Below are positions 35,102 through 46,525 of a stretch of 64,000 nt of DNA, piece by piece. The notes beneath the pieces are model-generated. The model was not told the origin of the DNA. It saw only the letters and a list, made by a program, of their open reading frames with translations, and did no database searches. The position numbers and the translations under genes were made by a program. How positions within the stretch are numbered: position 1 is the first letter of the stretch; the number at the start of each line of letters is the position of its first letter. Source of the stretch: Gautieria morchelliformis (lineage: Eukaryota; Basidiomycota; Agaricomycetes; Gomphales; Gomphaceae); assembly GCA_015179125.1 (NCBI GenBank), contig WHVA01000297.1, positions 62,001-126,000 of the forward strand, given 5' to 3'.

Positions 35102-35662
35102 TGTTATGACCATGCTGCTTGACCAACTCTGGTACCTCCATGCCTCCTCTGGCTCTATTCTGCAACATCCACACTTTGACCTTTTGATCCCCTTGTTCTT
35201 TACTATTCACATACTTCCCCTTTTGACTCTATTCACCGGCCTTCCCTACTTGACCCTTAGCATAGCAAGTCAGGAGCATCAGGAGATCCATTTGTTCCAC
35301 TATCAATTAGACCCACATTCCCCTTGTTCTTTTGCCTATTGATTGTTCTTAGTTCTACCCGGCACCCCCTTGTAGTTCCTCTTGTTCCGTATTAGTTACT
35401 TACTCCATTTATCCTAGTTACTTTTGCTTGCACTGGAATTGCTTACCTCTACCTTCTGGCACGTTGTCTCAGCTCTTTGTATAAAACCCAGTCATGTGTG
35501 CCTCTGTTTTGCAATCAGATAATTGACTTGAATATATGACTCCCTTTGCACTGTTTCCTGTTCTTACCACAGCAAGTACTTGCAAGGCCTCTGTCTCTCT
35601 GACCTCTGCCTTCCAACTCGATTTCTGATATCCAACTTAACTCGATTGTTGAACCCTTACCT
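35102..35662. repeat. Truncated LTR in C1
   Basis: It starts TGTTATGACC after GGTAA and is the same LTR type as at 31884, including tgtataaaaccc near 35480. It is cut off after 'gaacccttacct' by the inner Helitron terminus at 35663. Confidence 0.75.
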
Positions 35663-35790
35663 CTAGGTGGATACCCATGCTTCACACGGGGGTGTAGGTC
35701 AAACGCATTGGGTAAATCAAACTTGGGATAAGTAAAACACATCTCATTGCAATTGAAAGTAGCTATAAGTAACACATCAAGATAGGTAAT
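35663..35790 (-). repeat. Inner (older) Helitron 3' terminus in C1 with LTR empty site
   Basis: CTAG 35663-35666 is followed by a decayed hairpin (cccatgcttcacacggg) and tcaaacgcat repeats, and then by GGTAA and 'tgtctctacac', the unoccupied version of the LTR target seen in B1. Confidence 0.75.
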
Positions 35791-35794
35791 GTCT

Positions 35795-36470
35795 CTACAC
35801 ATATCTGCATGTGCCCAAGTATAGCGTGCATAGCATGTCCTCCATGCATAGCCTCGAATATAGCATGCTTATTGTGTCCCTGGCCCACATATAACATGTC
35901 CCCAAGTATAGTGTGTGTAGCATGTCCTCCATGCATAGTGTGTCTCCACATGTTGCATATCCCCAAGTACAGTGTGCATGGCGTGTCCCACATGCATAGC
36001 ATGTCCCTGGTTTGTAGCATGTCCCCAAACATAGCATGTCCCCAAACATAGCATGTCCCTCCATGTAGTGTGTGTAGCATCCCCCTCAAGTATAGTGTGC
36101 AAAGTGTGTCCCCAATGCATAACATGTCCCCCAAGTATAGTGTGCATAGCATGTCCTTTGTTTGTAGCATGTCCCCCAAGTATAGCATGTGTAGAATGTC
36201 CCGTGTTTGTAGTGTATTCCCCTGTAGTGTGTCCCTTGTTTGTACCATGTCCCCCAAGCATAGTGTGTCCCCACATATAGTGTGCACATCCCCATGCATA
36301 GCATGCTTGTCCCCATGCATAACATGTGTGTCTCCATGCATAACATGGGTGTCCCCAAGCATAGCGTGTGTGTCCCCATGCATAGCATGCATGTTAGTGT
36401 GTGTAGCATGCCCCTCAAGTATAGCATGCATAGCATGTCCCAATGGCATGTGTAGCATATCCCCAAGGGC
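35795..36470. repeat. Minisatellite of C1
   Basis: The block is made of catgtccccaagtatagtgtg and catagcatgtgtccc-like units, with a shorter and less regular 21-bp part (36290-36390) than in B1. Open frames on both strands follow from the period and are not called genes. Confidence 0.85.
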
Positions 36471-36489
36471 TTCAAAGTGAAGCGAGCAG

Positions 36490-37260
36490 GGGTTGTTACT
36501 TATCATTAACTTTTCGCAAACTCAGGGACATGTATCAATATCTATTTTGTGACATATACAGACATAAATAAAATAGTAAAGGAAGCCATATTTAAGCAGC
36601 TGCTGTCATTAATTTTAGCAAAGTCAGGATTATCTATTTTTCAAAAAATGTCAAAATAAATGTTCAGTACATTTAAGCTGAAGTTGTTATTAATTTTAGC
36701 AGAGTCAAGATTATCTATTTTTGAAAAATGTCAAAAAAATGCACTGTACATTTAACCTGGAGCTGTTGTCAATCTTCACAAAGTCAGGATAATTTATTGA
36801 TATCTATTTGCGGTCAAAAAAGTACAGTACATTGAAGCAGAGGCTGTTATTAATGCCCAGCCAAAGCCAGAGAAGCCCTGAGACTGACAGAGAAACCCAG
36901 AGCCCAGCCAAAGCCATAGTAAGCCGGCCACCAGTATAGCCAGAGAGGAGTGGCTGGTAAGTGGCTTTACAGTAAATAAAACAATAAAACAAACCACATT
37001 TAAAAGCAGAATCTCATTAATTTTAGAGGGAACTTATTGATGTCTATTTTCGAAAAAAACCTGAAAAATATTGATATTAAAATACATTTTTTTCAGCAGT
37101 CTTTGGAAGGTATTTAAATCTATTTTCGAAAGAAATCACCAAAATATAATACACATGTGACAATACTATGATGAAAAAAAAAAGAACTAATAAAATTACA
37201 AACACAAATAAAATAAAATACATGGCAATGCATTAAACAAAACATATTACCTACCAATAG
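36490..37260. repeat. AT-rich ~82-bp repeats of C1
   Basis: The same ctgttattaattttagcaaa / tatttttgaaaaatgtcaaa units as in B1 occur here, ending in AT-rich DNA with 'ataaaataaaatac' runs. No gene was found. Confidence 0.7.
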
Positions 37261-37449
37261 AAAGCCAGCAAAGCAATAGACAGGCAGCCAGCTAAAGGAG
37301 GAGACAGCACCCAGAGCAGACAGCAGAGCACAGAGCAGACAGCGGACAGAGCACATAGCAGACAGCACAGAGGACAGAGCAGACAGAGCACATAGCAGAC
37401 AGCAGACAGAGGAATCAGCGGTTGGGCAGGTTCCTGGCGTTCCCTCCTT

Positions 37450-37600
37450 ACCATTCGGCCTTTATACCGCGCGCGCGTGTCGTGCACGGACCACGCTCGC
37501 GTATGCGCGCTCTGGTCGCGAACGGGTCACGTGACCGCTGCGCAGCGCCGCTCGCTGCTGACCTAATTTGGAACGCAAACGGTCACGTGACCATGCTGCG
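37450..37600 (-). promoter_or_regulatory. Conserved GC-rich 5' region with two GGTCACGTGACC palindromes (C1)
   Basis: Palindromes lie at 37525-37536 and 37581-37592, with a minus-strand TATAAAGG (about 37459-37466) beyond them in the direction of minus transcription. Confidence 0.5.
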
Positions 37601-40600
37601 CAGCGTTCTTGGCTCGCGGCTGCGCCGCTCGCATCCGATTGGCCAGCTGACTAAGGCTGACCTAAAACCTGACATAAGCTCGACGCCCACAACCCACCGA
37701 GCCGCTTTCACCTATAGGAACTAGGTGGGTACCCGCGCTTCGCGCGGGGGTGTAGGTCAAACGCATCAGTAAGGTCAAGTGCATTGGGGAAAATAAAAGT
37801 AACCAATTTGCATCAAGTAAAATCAAGTAACACACATAAACCATATGAAGAGAAGTGGATATAAAAAAATCAAGGAGCTCTAAGTAATACATCTTTATAT
37901 ACAATGTTGGTTGTGTCCAAACCCTCCTCAAGCAAGACCTTCACTCTGTTCCAGTTGGTCCCTCTTGATACACCAACATACAACTGACCATGTCCAAACA
38001 CTGGATATCTCAGGTCCAGCCCAACCGTACCCAAAGACTGTCCCTGAGACTTGTTGATAGTCATTGCAAATGCCAAACGCACTGGAAACTGCCTCCTTTG
38101 TAGCACAAATGGCAACTCTCCCTCTGATGGCTTAATGATGATCCTGGGGATGAAAGCAATATTTCCTGCACATGGACCTGAGATGATCCTGACCTCCAAC
38201 ACTCTAATGCTTATCCTCACCAACCGCAACCTTGTCCCATTGCATAGTCCTTGCTTCTGATCCAAATTGCGCAACAGCATCAGAGGCACTCCAGGCTTGA
38301 CTTCCAAGCGAGCAGGAGGAAGACAGCCCATCTCTATGGAATTCAGATACTCCACAGGATACCGATCTGCATCGTCGGACTCTTCAATGGAATTTGCACA
38401 GTGCAAGACCTGAGCATCACCTGGAAACTCCCTAAACACCATGGAATTGATCTCATTGACCTCAGTGTTTCTGGCACAGAGGATGGCACGCTCCAAAAAG
38501 TAATTGTCCTGGGCAGGGACATGATTGCCAATGCCAGGGTATATTTCCTGGATCAGATCTTCAATTCCAGGGCCACAAACCATGTGAGGAGGCAGTGAGA
38601 ACGTATGATCTAGTGGGAGATCCTTTCCCTGGCCCACATTCTGCAGCCATTCTGCAAACCTGGCTCTGTCAGGGTCATTTCTCACCCGCATGTTCTCTGT
38701 CAGATGGAGGACATTGATCTTTGGCCACAGATATGACTTCTGAAGGGTAGCTCCCACGATATCCTCCTTGGAGCCTTTAGGGACAATTGGCAGAGTCTGC
38801 TGAAAGTCACCTCCAAAGGCGACTGTGATGCCACCAAAGGGTCTGTCAGGCTGGTCAAGGAAATCCCTCAGTGTCCTGTCAATGGCCTCTATGGCATGGC
38901 GATGCTGCATTGCAGCCTCATCCCAGATGAGGAGACTGGCCTGTCTCAGCATGCCAGCCTTGTCAGAGTTCTTTTTGATGGAGGAGAAAGAGCGCTCATG
39001 GACAGGAATGGGAATTCCAAGCATGCTATGAGAGGTTGTACCCTTAGTGAGGATAAGTGCAGCCATTGCAGATGAGGCTACTGCAATCACAATGAGGCTC
39101 TCCGCTCTACAGGAGTGGATTAGAGTGTTCCATGTGAATGATTTCCCGGCGCCACCTGAGCCAGTGACAAAAAACATTTGTCCATCAGGTTTCCCATGAG
39201 CATCTCTGGTCAGTGCCGACCGTAATATCTGATCATGCGTGGACCTTTGCCCCTCATTCAGCCTGGGAACCTCCTCATCAGCTATGTTCCTCTCTTCAAC
39301 ACGGTCATAGTCCCTCTGCTCAGCTATGAACCTGTTTCCAATGAGGGCCTCCCACTCGCCTGCCACCCGAGGCATATCATCAAAGCTGCTCAAGGACATT
39401 CCACCCTGCTGGAGGATTTTTTCCAAGAGAAAGAGGCCAAAATCATAAACCTGATCGTCCTGTGGATCCTGCATACCATGTCTGATTTGGAGCTGATGTC
39501 TGAGATCATCACATATGTGCTCCCTGAAGCCATCCCATAGTCTGCCGGGCCCGATGGATTGCAATGGCCAAGGATGGTGGCAAAGAGATGTCTGAGCTGA
39601 GCACCTGTTTTCATGCCACTGGCTTCCTGGAGACACAACCTCAACTCCTGATCATCATCCAGAAGTCCCCTTGCACGACAGGCCTCCTTGTAAGTAGCAT
39701 ATTGTATGCCATCCACCGACCTAAGCTCCTCAAAGGATCTAGCCCCCTTGACCACTGTGAGGAGAGTGCGCACAAAAAATCTCTCTCCTGATCTAGGGTT
39801 TGCAAAGTGAAGGCGACCGATGCTATAACCTCCTTGGCGTGGTGTCCATACCTTGTCCTGTGAGTGCCAGGTAAAATGCTCAGGAAACTCCACATAGAGC
39901 AGATCACGTGCTTCAGGGTAGATATCATTGGCCTCAAAGTAAGCCATGAGGGGTGTCTTTTTCGCCTCAGCCCTTTCCAGGATGTTGTCCACATCCTGGT
40001 TGGGATCAAAGATGATTGTGTGATGGTCCTTTTCATGGACCGGCAGTGCCATGACTGCAGGCACCTGGGTGTGGATTTCCCGCTCCAGCAACCTCCAACA
40101 GGCCTCATGAGCACTGACATAGCGAGCGTCCAGGTACTGCTTAATTTCATCCTGGGTGCGACCAAACTCCATGGTGGTCCGATCATGGCCCTTGTAGAGA
40201 TACTTGTGGATATACTTGATACACCTCACATTGATGGTGAGTTCAGGGTTGATGTGACACCAGAATTTGAGCAAGAGCAGGGCAGAGTATGGCACAACCC
40301 ATCTGTTGTCCAGCATGTCACCTCTGACATTGTGCAGCCTTCCATCATTGCGACGACGATATTTTGGATATCCATCCTCATTCAGACTGGTTTCCTCACA
40401 GAATGGCTTTGGGAAGTTTTTCTTGCACTTGCCATTTTCCATGCAGGGTGCGTTTGGTTTCATTTGTCCACAGGGACCATGTGTCATCAGCTCACAGACC
40501 AACCGGTAGAGGACAGGATGAGTCTCTGGATCAGGGAACTCTGCCGAAATCATTGAATCCACCTCATGTGGATGTCTGATCTTGGAATCTCGTTCAAACC

Positions 40601-42039
40601 AGATAAGAATATGCATGTGTGGGAGTCCCCTTTTCTGGAATTCAATGGTGTGGACGCGAGCGACGGTTTCCCCAAAAATCTTTTCCTTGACGATCAAGTC
40701 AATGAGGTATTTCTTTTTGAGCTGGAACACCCGCGACACCAGGTCAGGCCTGTCCTGAGGAGTTTGTCCAGGCAACAATGCATCCAATACCTCCTGCCAG
40801 TTGGGATTGGCAGTCATGGTAATAAAGAGATCTGCCACACCATGCTTCCTTGAAATGGCCAGAGAGTTCTGCAGGTTTTCCTGCATGTCCCGTGTCCCCC
40901 CCTGAAATGTGGCAGGCAGAATGGATCTTGCGCCCAAGTTGTTTGGATCTCTGTCATTGTCATTGCGATGAAAGGCATCCATCATCTGGTTATACATCTC
41001 AGCACGGAGAGTGTGTTGATTTGTCCTGATCCACCACAGCCTGCTTTGCTCTGCAGCGGCCCAAGAGTCTACAATGTACTGCTGGAATAATTTGCCAGCG
41101 CGCAGGAGTGTTGTAGGTTCTTCTGTTCTCTGGAAGAGACGATAGGAATGGAACTGAATTTGAGTGACACGCCCACTTCGCTCACGCCCGTCTGGTAATT
41201 GGCGATAGCGAATACCAGGTTGCCACCCCAACTCTCCCCTGGGAAAGAGCAAGACATAGTGAAGAGAGGCATAGTTTGGATTCATATCGGATACCCTTTT
41301 AAAACGTCCACCTTTGAGCTGGACAATAATATCCCTAGGTTCAGGGATGATGCCATCTCCAGGAAGAACCACCGCAATCTCATCCGCAGTAGGGATATTA
41401 TACCTCCTAGGATCCCTGTGTTCCCTGTACGTGAGCCTAGCCCGGATCTCACCATTCTGTCCCTGAGCTCTGAGCCTCTCGGCCGCTTGTCTATATATGG
41501 GAACATGAGGATTGCATAAGAGGAGCATTTCCTGCAAGTCTCCCATGATAGTTGGAGACAGACCTGGGTTACGGGTGTTCCTCTGTGCCAAAGCCAATGC
41601 TGGATCATATATATAAAGTTGGGCATACTGTATCCGCCTCCCAGGGTTAGGGATGAGAGAGCCATGAATATGATACAGTTCGCCCTGCAGCTTGAGGACA
41701 TATGGACCACGACCCTCCCGAAGCAAATCTAGATCAAACTCGGCTCCCAAGGAAGTGAATGCAAATGCAGCATTGTACTGCCTGATGTTCTGGCGAAACT
41801 GTTTGGCCTCAGGGTCCTGGCCCTCTAAGAGCCGTCTCAATGGCTGAGGGAGCACTGGCAGCTCTGGAAGCTGCACCTTTCCTTCCATACAGCAATCACC
41901 AAATCTGGGCCGCCGATTTGAGGATCTCTGCAGGCGTTCTGCCATCCAGTGTAATGCTCCACAGTCAGGGCAGGGAATAACCATGGGACCCAGATCATGA
42001 CGCTGCACATCTGCCTCAATTATTCTAGAGCGACCAAGT

Positions 42040-42300
42040 GGAACAGGAGGAGGAGGTCGCTGAGGACGCTGCCGAGGTACAGGGAGTGGCTGAGGAGGCT
42101 GAGGAGGTGCAGGGAGTGGCTGAAGAGGCTGTGGAGGTGCAGGGAGTGGCTGAGGAGGCTGAGGAGGAGCAGGGAGTGGCTGAGGAGGCTGAGGAGGAGC
42201 AGGGAGTGGCTGAGGAGGCTGAGGAGGTGCAGGCAGTCGCTGAAGAGGCCGCAGAAGTGCAGGGAGTAGCCGAGGCATTGGTCTTACTGCATTAGCCTGA
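42040..42300. repeat. Proline-rich 30-bp repeats in the H1 Rep/Hel frame
   Basis: About six units of ctgaggaggctgaggaggtg / cagggagtgg encode PAPPQPPQPL-like peptides. H2 (53575-53760) has fewer units and H3 (63540-63740) has a different, shorter-unit version. Confidence 0.8.
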
Positions 42301-42329
42301 GCCCGCAATGCTGCGACCGCTGCAGAACC

Positions 42330-42880
42330 TACTACAGGAGGTCTAGGAGCTGGTTGTAAAGGTGCCTGCCTGGGTCTTCCCAAGGGCTGTGCTGGGATAG
42401 GCTGTATACCAGCAGCGTGAGCATGCAAATCTGCCACCGCTGTAGAGCCTACTGCCAAATGTCCAATTCCAGCCGCCTGAGCACGCAACTGAGCAATTGC
42501 TGCAGAACCTACTACAGGAGGTCTAGGAGCTGGTTGTAAAGGTGCCTGCCTGTGTCTTCCCAAGGGCTGTGCTGGGATAGGCTGTAACCCAGCAGCATGA
42601 GCACGCAAATCTGCCACCGCTGTAGAGCCTACTGCCAAATGTCCAATTCCAGCCGCCTGAGCACGCAACTGAGCAATTGCTGCAGAACCTACTACAGGAG
42701 GTCTAGGAGCTGGTTGTAAAGGTGCCTGCCTGTGTCTTCCCAAGGGCTGTGCTGGGATAGGCTGTAACCCAGCAGCATGAGCACGCAAATCTGCCACCGC
42801 TGTAGAGCCTACTACAGGTTGTCCAATTCCAGCCGCCTGAGCACGCAACTGAGCAATTGCTGCAGAACCTGCTACAGGAG
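42330..42880. repeat. 180-bp coding repeats in H1 (LRAQAAGIG units)
   Basis: Three 180-bp units (for example starting at about 42340, 42520 and 42700) encode 60-residue repeats with VVGSAAIAQLRAQAAGIG and PIPAQPLGRHRQAPLQPAPR. H2 keeps about one unit, so copy number differs between elements. Confidence 0.85.
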
Positions 42881-43386
42881 CTGGCTGTCCAGCGTCAGGC
42901 CTATTTCTTCTGAGGGGCTGTAATCGTGGGATAGCTGCTAACTGTGCACGAAGGGCTGCCACCTGCTCTCCAGGACTGGGATCAGGTGGATATGATGGCC
43001 CCGCAAGCGTAGGAGGGTGCAATGGAGCTGGCTGTACAGGGTCTGGCCTATGTCCTCTCAGGGGCTGCCATGGTGTGATAACTGCTAACTGAGCACGAAG
43101 GGCTGCCACCTGCTCTGTAGGACTGGGATCAGGAGCAAGTGATGGCGCCGCAGGCATTGGTGGACGTGATGGCCCTGCCACAGGTTGTTGAAAAGGATCG
43201 GCTGCACTGCTTCTAGAAGGAGGGTGAGGGATGGCAAAAGGCGGTGGTGGAGGGGGTGGCTGGTTCTGAGCTCCAATATGCGCTCTCCGACGCGCTCTCC
43301 GATGACTGGGTGGTGTCATTACCTCCTGCCCCTCCCTCGCACTTTCACGCACCCGCCGACGGTTGCTCTCTGGGGTAGATGGATCC

Positions 43387-43443
43387 CTGAGAAATGCAGG
43401 CATAAGAGTAGAGAGAGAATAAAGATATCAATATCAGACTTAC
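43387..43443 (-). other. Putative intron splitting the H1 Rep/Hel start codon
   Basis: The minus strand reads ...GCGAT then GTAAGTCTGATATTG...TTTCTCAG then GGATCCATC. Splicing joins AT to G GAT and makes ATG GAT CCA in the frame of the protein (MDPSTPES). Without splicing the ATG at 43401-43403 inside this intron would give MPAFLRDPSTPES in the same frame. The same sequence is kept in H2. Confidence 0.5.
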
Positions 43444-43559
43444 ATCGCAAGCAGAATAAGGCAAACTCAGGGAAAACAGGCTGTGCGGGTATCTCAGACG
43501 GATTGCAAAGCCACTGATCCTAATATAAATACTGCAAACAGCAGATACAGTTACAAAAA

Positions 43560-44712
43560 CTTACCAGAAAGGGGATAATACCCAGGTAGGGTATGCAGTA
43601 GTGACAGGACAAATGCACTTGAAAAGTGCCTACAAAATGCCAAAAAGCAAAGTTATAGCAAATAACAACATAATAAGCATCAAGAAAAGGCAGATACAAT
43701 ACCATAACACTCACCAGAAACAGCCAGGTAGCAGGTGCAGCAGTGACAGGACAAATGTCACTTGAAAAGTCCCTAAAAAAAGCCAAAAAAGCGAAATTAT
43801 GGCAAATAAGAAGATAATAAGCCTCAAGAAAAGGCAGGTACAATGCCATAACACTCACCAGAAACAGCCAGGTAGCAAGTGCAGCAGTGACAGAAAGAAT
43901 GTCACTTGAAAAGTGCCTAAAAAAAGCCAAAAAAGCGAAATTATGGCAAATAAGAAGATAATAAGCCTCAAGAAAAGGCAGGTACAATATCATAGCACTC
44001 ACCAGAAACAGCCAGATAGCAGGTGCAGCAGTGACAGGACAAATATCACTTGAAAAGTGCCTAAAAAAAGCCAAAAAGGCGAAATTATAGCAAAAAAGAA
44101 CATAATAAGCATCAAGAAAAGGCAGGTACAATAGCATAGCACTCACCAGAAACAGCCAGATAGCAGGTGCAGCAGTGACAGGACAAATGTCACTTGAAAA
44201 GTCCCTAAAAAAGGCCAAAAAAGCGAAATTATAGCAAAAAAGAACATAATAAGCATCAAGAAAAGGCAGGTACAATAGCATAGCACTCACCAGAAACAGC
44301 CAGATAGCAGGTGCAGCAGTGACAGGACAAATGTCACTTGAAAAGTCCCTAAAAAAGGCCAAAAAAGCGAAATTATAGCAAAAAGAACATAATAAGCATC
44401 AAGAAAAGGCAGGTACAATAGCATAGCACTCACCAGAAACAGCCAGATAGCAGGTGCAGCAGTGACAGGACAAATATCACTTGAGCAGTGCCTAAAAAAA
44501 GCCAAAAAAGCGAAATTATAGCAAAAAAGAACATAATAAGCATCAAGAAAAGGCAGATACAATACCATAACACTCACCAGAAACAGCCAGGTAGCAGGTG
44601 CAGCAGTGACAGGACAAATGTCACTTGAAAAGTCCCTAAAAAAGGCCAAAAAAGCGAAATTATAAATAACAAACATAAAAAAAGGCAGTTTCAGTAGCAT
44701 CAAACTCACCAG
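43560..44712 (-). repeat. Tandem intron-exon leader units, 144 bp each, upstream of H1 Rep/Hel
   Basis: Donor sites (ACTCAC on plus, GTGAGT on minus) recur at about 43710, 43854, 43998, 44142, 44286, 44429, 44573 and 44705, that is, every 143-144 bp. Each unit reads on the minus strand GTGAGTGTTATGG...GCTTTTTTTAG (86 nt, a complete intron) and then a 58-nt exon from GCACTTTTCA to GCTGTTTCTG. A last donor GTAAGT lies at about 43563. The 280- and 140-codon hydrophobic frames here run through introns and exons alike because 144 is a multiple of three; I treat them as artefacts. Confidence 0.75.
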
Positions 44713-45184
44713 AAAGAACCTAGATAGGAAGTTAATAGAAGAGATGCAGGTGGTGGGAGGGATGGGATGGGATGGGATGATGGTAGAAGGAGGGCAGAGG
44801 GGACCGGCTGCGCAGCGTCTGCCAGGTCACCCAGCGCTGTACCGGCAAGGTCTGCGCTGGGCCTGGGCCTAGGGCTCGCGGCTGCGCCGCTCGCTCCGCT
44901 GACCTAATTATTACGTAACATTATTTGTAATATTATTAGTCAGCCTCGACGCCCACAACCCACTGAGCGCGTTTAACTCTTAGAACTAGGTGGATACCCG
45001 CGCTTCGCGCGGGGGTGCAAGTCAAACGCCTCGGTAAGGTCAAACGCATCAGCAAGGTCAAACGCCTTGGGTAAATAAAACTTGGGATAAGTCAAACATA
45101 TTCGGATAAGAAAACTTCTTTCAGATAAGTAAAACTCATCTTATTGATTGAAAGTAGCTCTAAGTAACACATCAAGGCAGGTAA

Positions 45185-46525
45185 TGTTATGACCATGCTG
45201 CTTGACCAACTCTGGTACCTCCATGCCTCCTCTGGCTCAATTCCGCAACGTCCACACTTTGACCTTTTCATCCCCTTGTTCTTTACTATTCACATACTTC
45301 CCCTTTTGACTCTATTCACTGGCCTTCCCTACTTGACCCTTAGCATAGCAAGTCCGGAGCATCAGGAGATCCATTTGTTCCACAATCAATGTTACGACTG
45401 TTCCGCTCAACCATCTCCGCCATATCCGCATATCCTCCGCACCACCTCTGCACCGCCTCTGCACCACCTCTGCACCGCCTCTGCACCACCTCTGCACCGC
45501 CTCCGCACCACCTCCGACTCTATTCCATAACATCCGCACCATCTGCAACCCTCTACCTCGACCCTTGTGATTTCAGTACCCCTGGCCACCTCCAGATACC
45601 GGCCCCCGTACTCCACCCTGAACACAGCAAGATACCATTTCCGTAATTCCGTTTCTTCCGAGGCCTATTGTACTTACTCGCCTTGTTCTTTGCCATTGTA
45701 CTTACCCTACCCTGCCACCCCCTTGTCATCCCATTGTTCCGCATTAGTTACTTGCCCCGTATGTCTATCCGATTCCTGCACTCTCCAGAATTTGCTTAGT
45801 ACCATACCATTACCTGTTGCTTCAGCTCTTTGTATAAAACCCCCTCATGTATGTCTCCGTTCCTGCAATCAGATAATCAACTTCGATACGTGATTCCCTT
45901 CACACTGTCTCCTGTTCTTAGCACAGCGAGTTTTGCTAGTCTTGTCTCCTTCCGCTCTCGACCCTCTGTCCTCCGCCTCTTCCGACCTTTGTTCTCCGAC
46001 CCTCGAACCTCGACTCTCAGTACTCTGTTCCCGACTTCTGCCTTCTCCGATATCCGCAAGTCAATCCCGAAATACTTAGGATGGTAGTTCATCAGGGGCA
46101 CAACACATAAGTTGAACCCGTTGTCCTTTCCAGTTCTGACCTCTGGGAATTCCAATACGTAACAATCAATTAGACCCACATTCCCCTTGTTCTTTTGCCT
46201 ATTGATTGTTCTTAGTTCCACCCGGCACCCCCTTGTAGTTCCTCTTGTTCCGTATTAGTTACCTACTCCATTTATCCTAGTTACTTTTGCTTGCACTGGA
46301 ATTGCTTACCTCTACCTTCTGACATGTTGTCTCAGCTCTTTGTATAAAACCCAGTCATGTGTGCCTCTATTCTGCAATCAGATAATTGACTTTGATATGT
46401 GACTCCCTTTGCACTGTTTCCTATTCTTACCACAGCAAGTACTTGCAAGGCCTCTGTCTCTCTGACCTCTGCCTTCCAACTCGATTTCTGATATCCAATT
46501 TAACTCAATTCTTGACCCCTTACCT
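45185..46525. repeat. Truncated LTR in C2, split by a nested solo LTR
   Basis: The LTR type is the one at 31884. Its two parts, 45185-45389 and 46170-46525, become contiguous with the C1 version once 45390-46164 and one target copy are removed. It ends at 'ccccttacct', the same truncation point as C1. Confidence 0.75.
45390..46164. mobile_element. Nested solo LTR, 775 bp, with ATCAA target duplication
   Basis: It starts TGTTACGAC and ends CGTAACA, with a perfect 5-bp duplication ATCAA on both sides (45385-45389 and 46165-46169). C1 shows the uninterrupted 'ctatcaattagaccc' site. A cacctctgcaccgc microsatellite (45435-45515) and tgtataaaacccc (about 45831) lie inside. It is related to, but clearly different from, the LTR it entered. 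Confidence 0.9.

Larger units (their letters stand above)
34909..37719 (-). mobile_element. Non-autonomous Helitron C1
   Basis: The outer terminus keeps its hairpin (34914-34930) but has lost the CTAG and part of the spacer at the junction with B1. Inside are a truncated LTR (35102-35662), an inner 3' terminus (CTAG 35663), an LTR-free GGTAA site (35785-35789), a minisatellite, AT-rich repeats and the common GC-rich 5' end. The right end reads GA at 37718-37719. C2 (44986-49057) has the same structure and the same breakpoints. Confidence 0.75.
37870..43403 (-). pseudogene. Helitron Rep/PIF1 helicase of H1, one-base frameshift
   Basis: Two overlapping frames (43403-39390 and 39636-37870) together cover a whole RepHel protein. 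The N-terminal region is Pro-rich with LRAQ-containing 60-residue repeats. Next comes a zinc-binding segment CPDCGALHWMAERL, the Helitron-like N domain (LPATFQGGTRDM, ADLFITMTANPNWQEV), the HUH motif RGLPHMHIL and the two-Tyr motif KYIHKYLYKG. The second frame has the PIF1 helicase: Walker A TGSGGAGKSFTW, Walker B LLIWDEAAM, GGDFQQTLPIVP, and INKSQGQSL with YVGVSRG. Compared with H2, one base is missing near 39545 (TGCAATCCATCGGGCCCGGC region), which changes frame between the Rep and helicase halves. Confidence 0.85.
37721..44984 (-). mobile_element. Autonomous-type Helitron H1 (Rep/Hel frameshifted)
   Basis: The 3' terminus is CTAG 37721-37724 with spacer and hairpin 37732-37748. The 5' end is TC (GA at 44983-44984), followed by A and the CTAG of C2. 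Within about 7.3 kb it holds the Rep/helicase gene, about 150 bp from the 3' end, an intron-exon leader array and a GC-rich 5' region. It is probably non-functional on its own because of a frameshift in the gene, though H2 or H3 protein could act on it. Confidence 0.85.

Noticed and set aside
42038..42295. Glu/Ala-rich plus-strand frame (EEAEEVQGVAEEA repeats) with coiled-coil appearance
   Set aside because: It is the antisense of the proline-rich coding repeats of RepHel; the same happens at 53510-53752 and 63523-63816.
43520..44709. Long hydrophobic frames on the minus strand (280 and 140 codons) that look like multi-pass membrane proteins
   Set aside because: They are translations through the 144-bp intron-exon leader units; 144 is divisible by three, so the frame stays open through both intron and exon. 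The splice signals give a better explanation.
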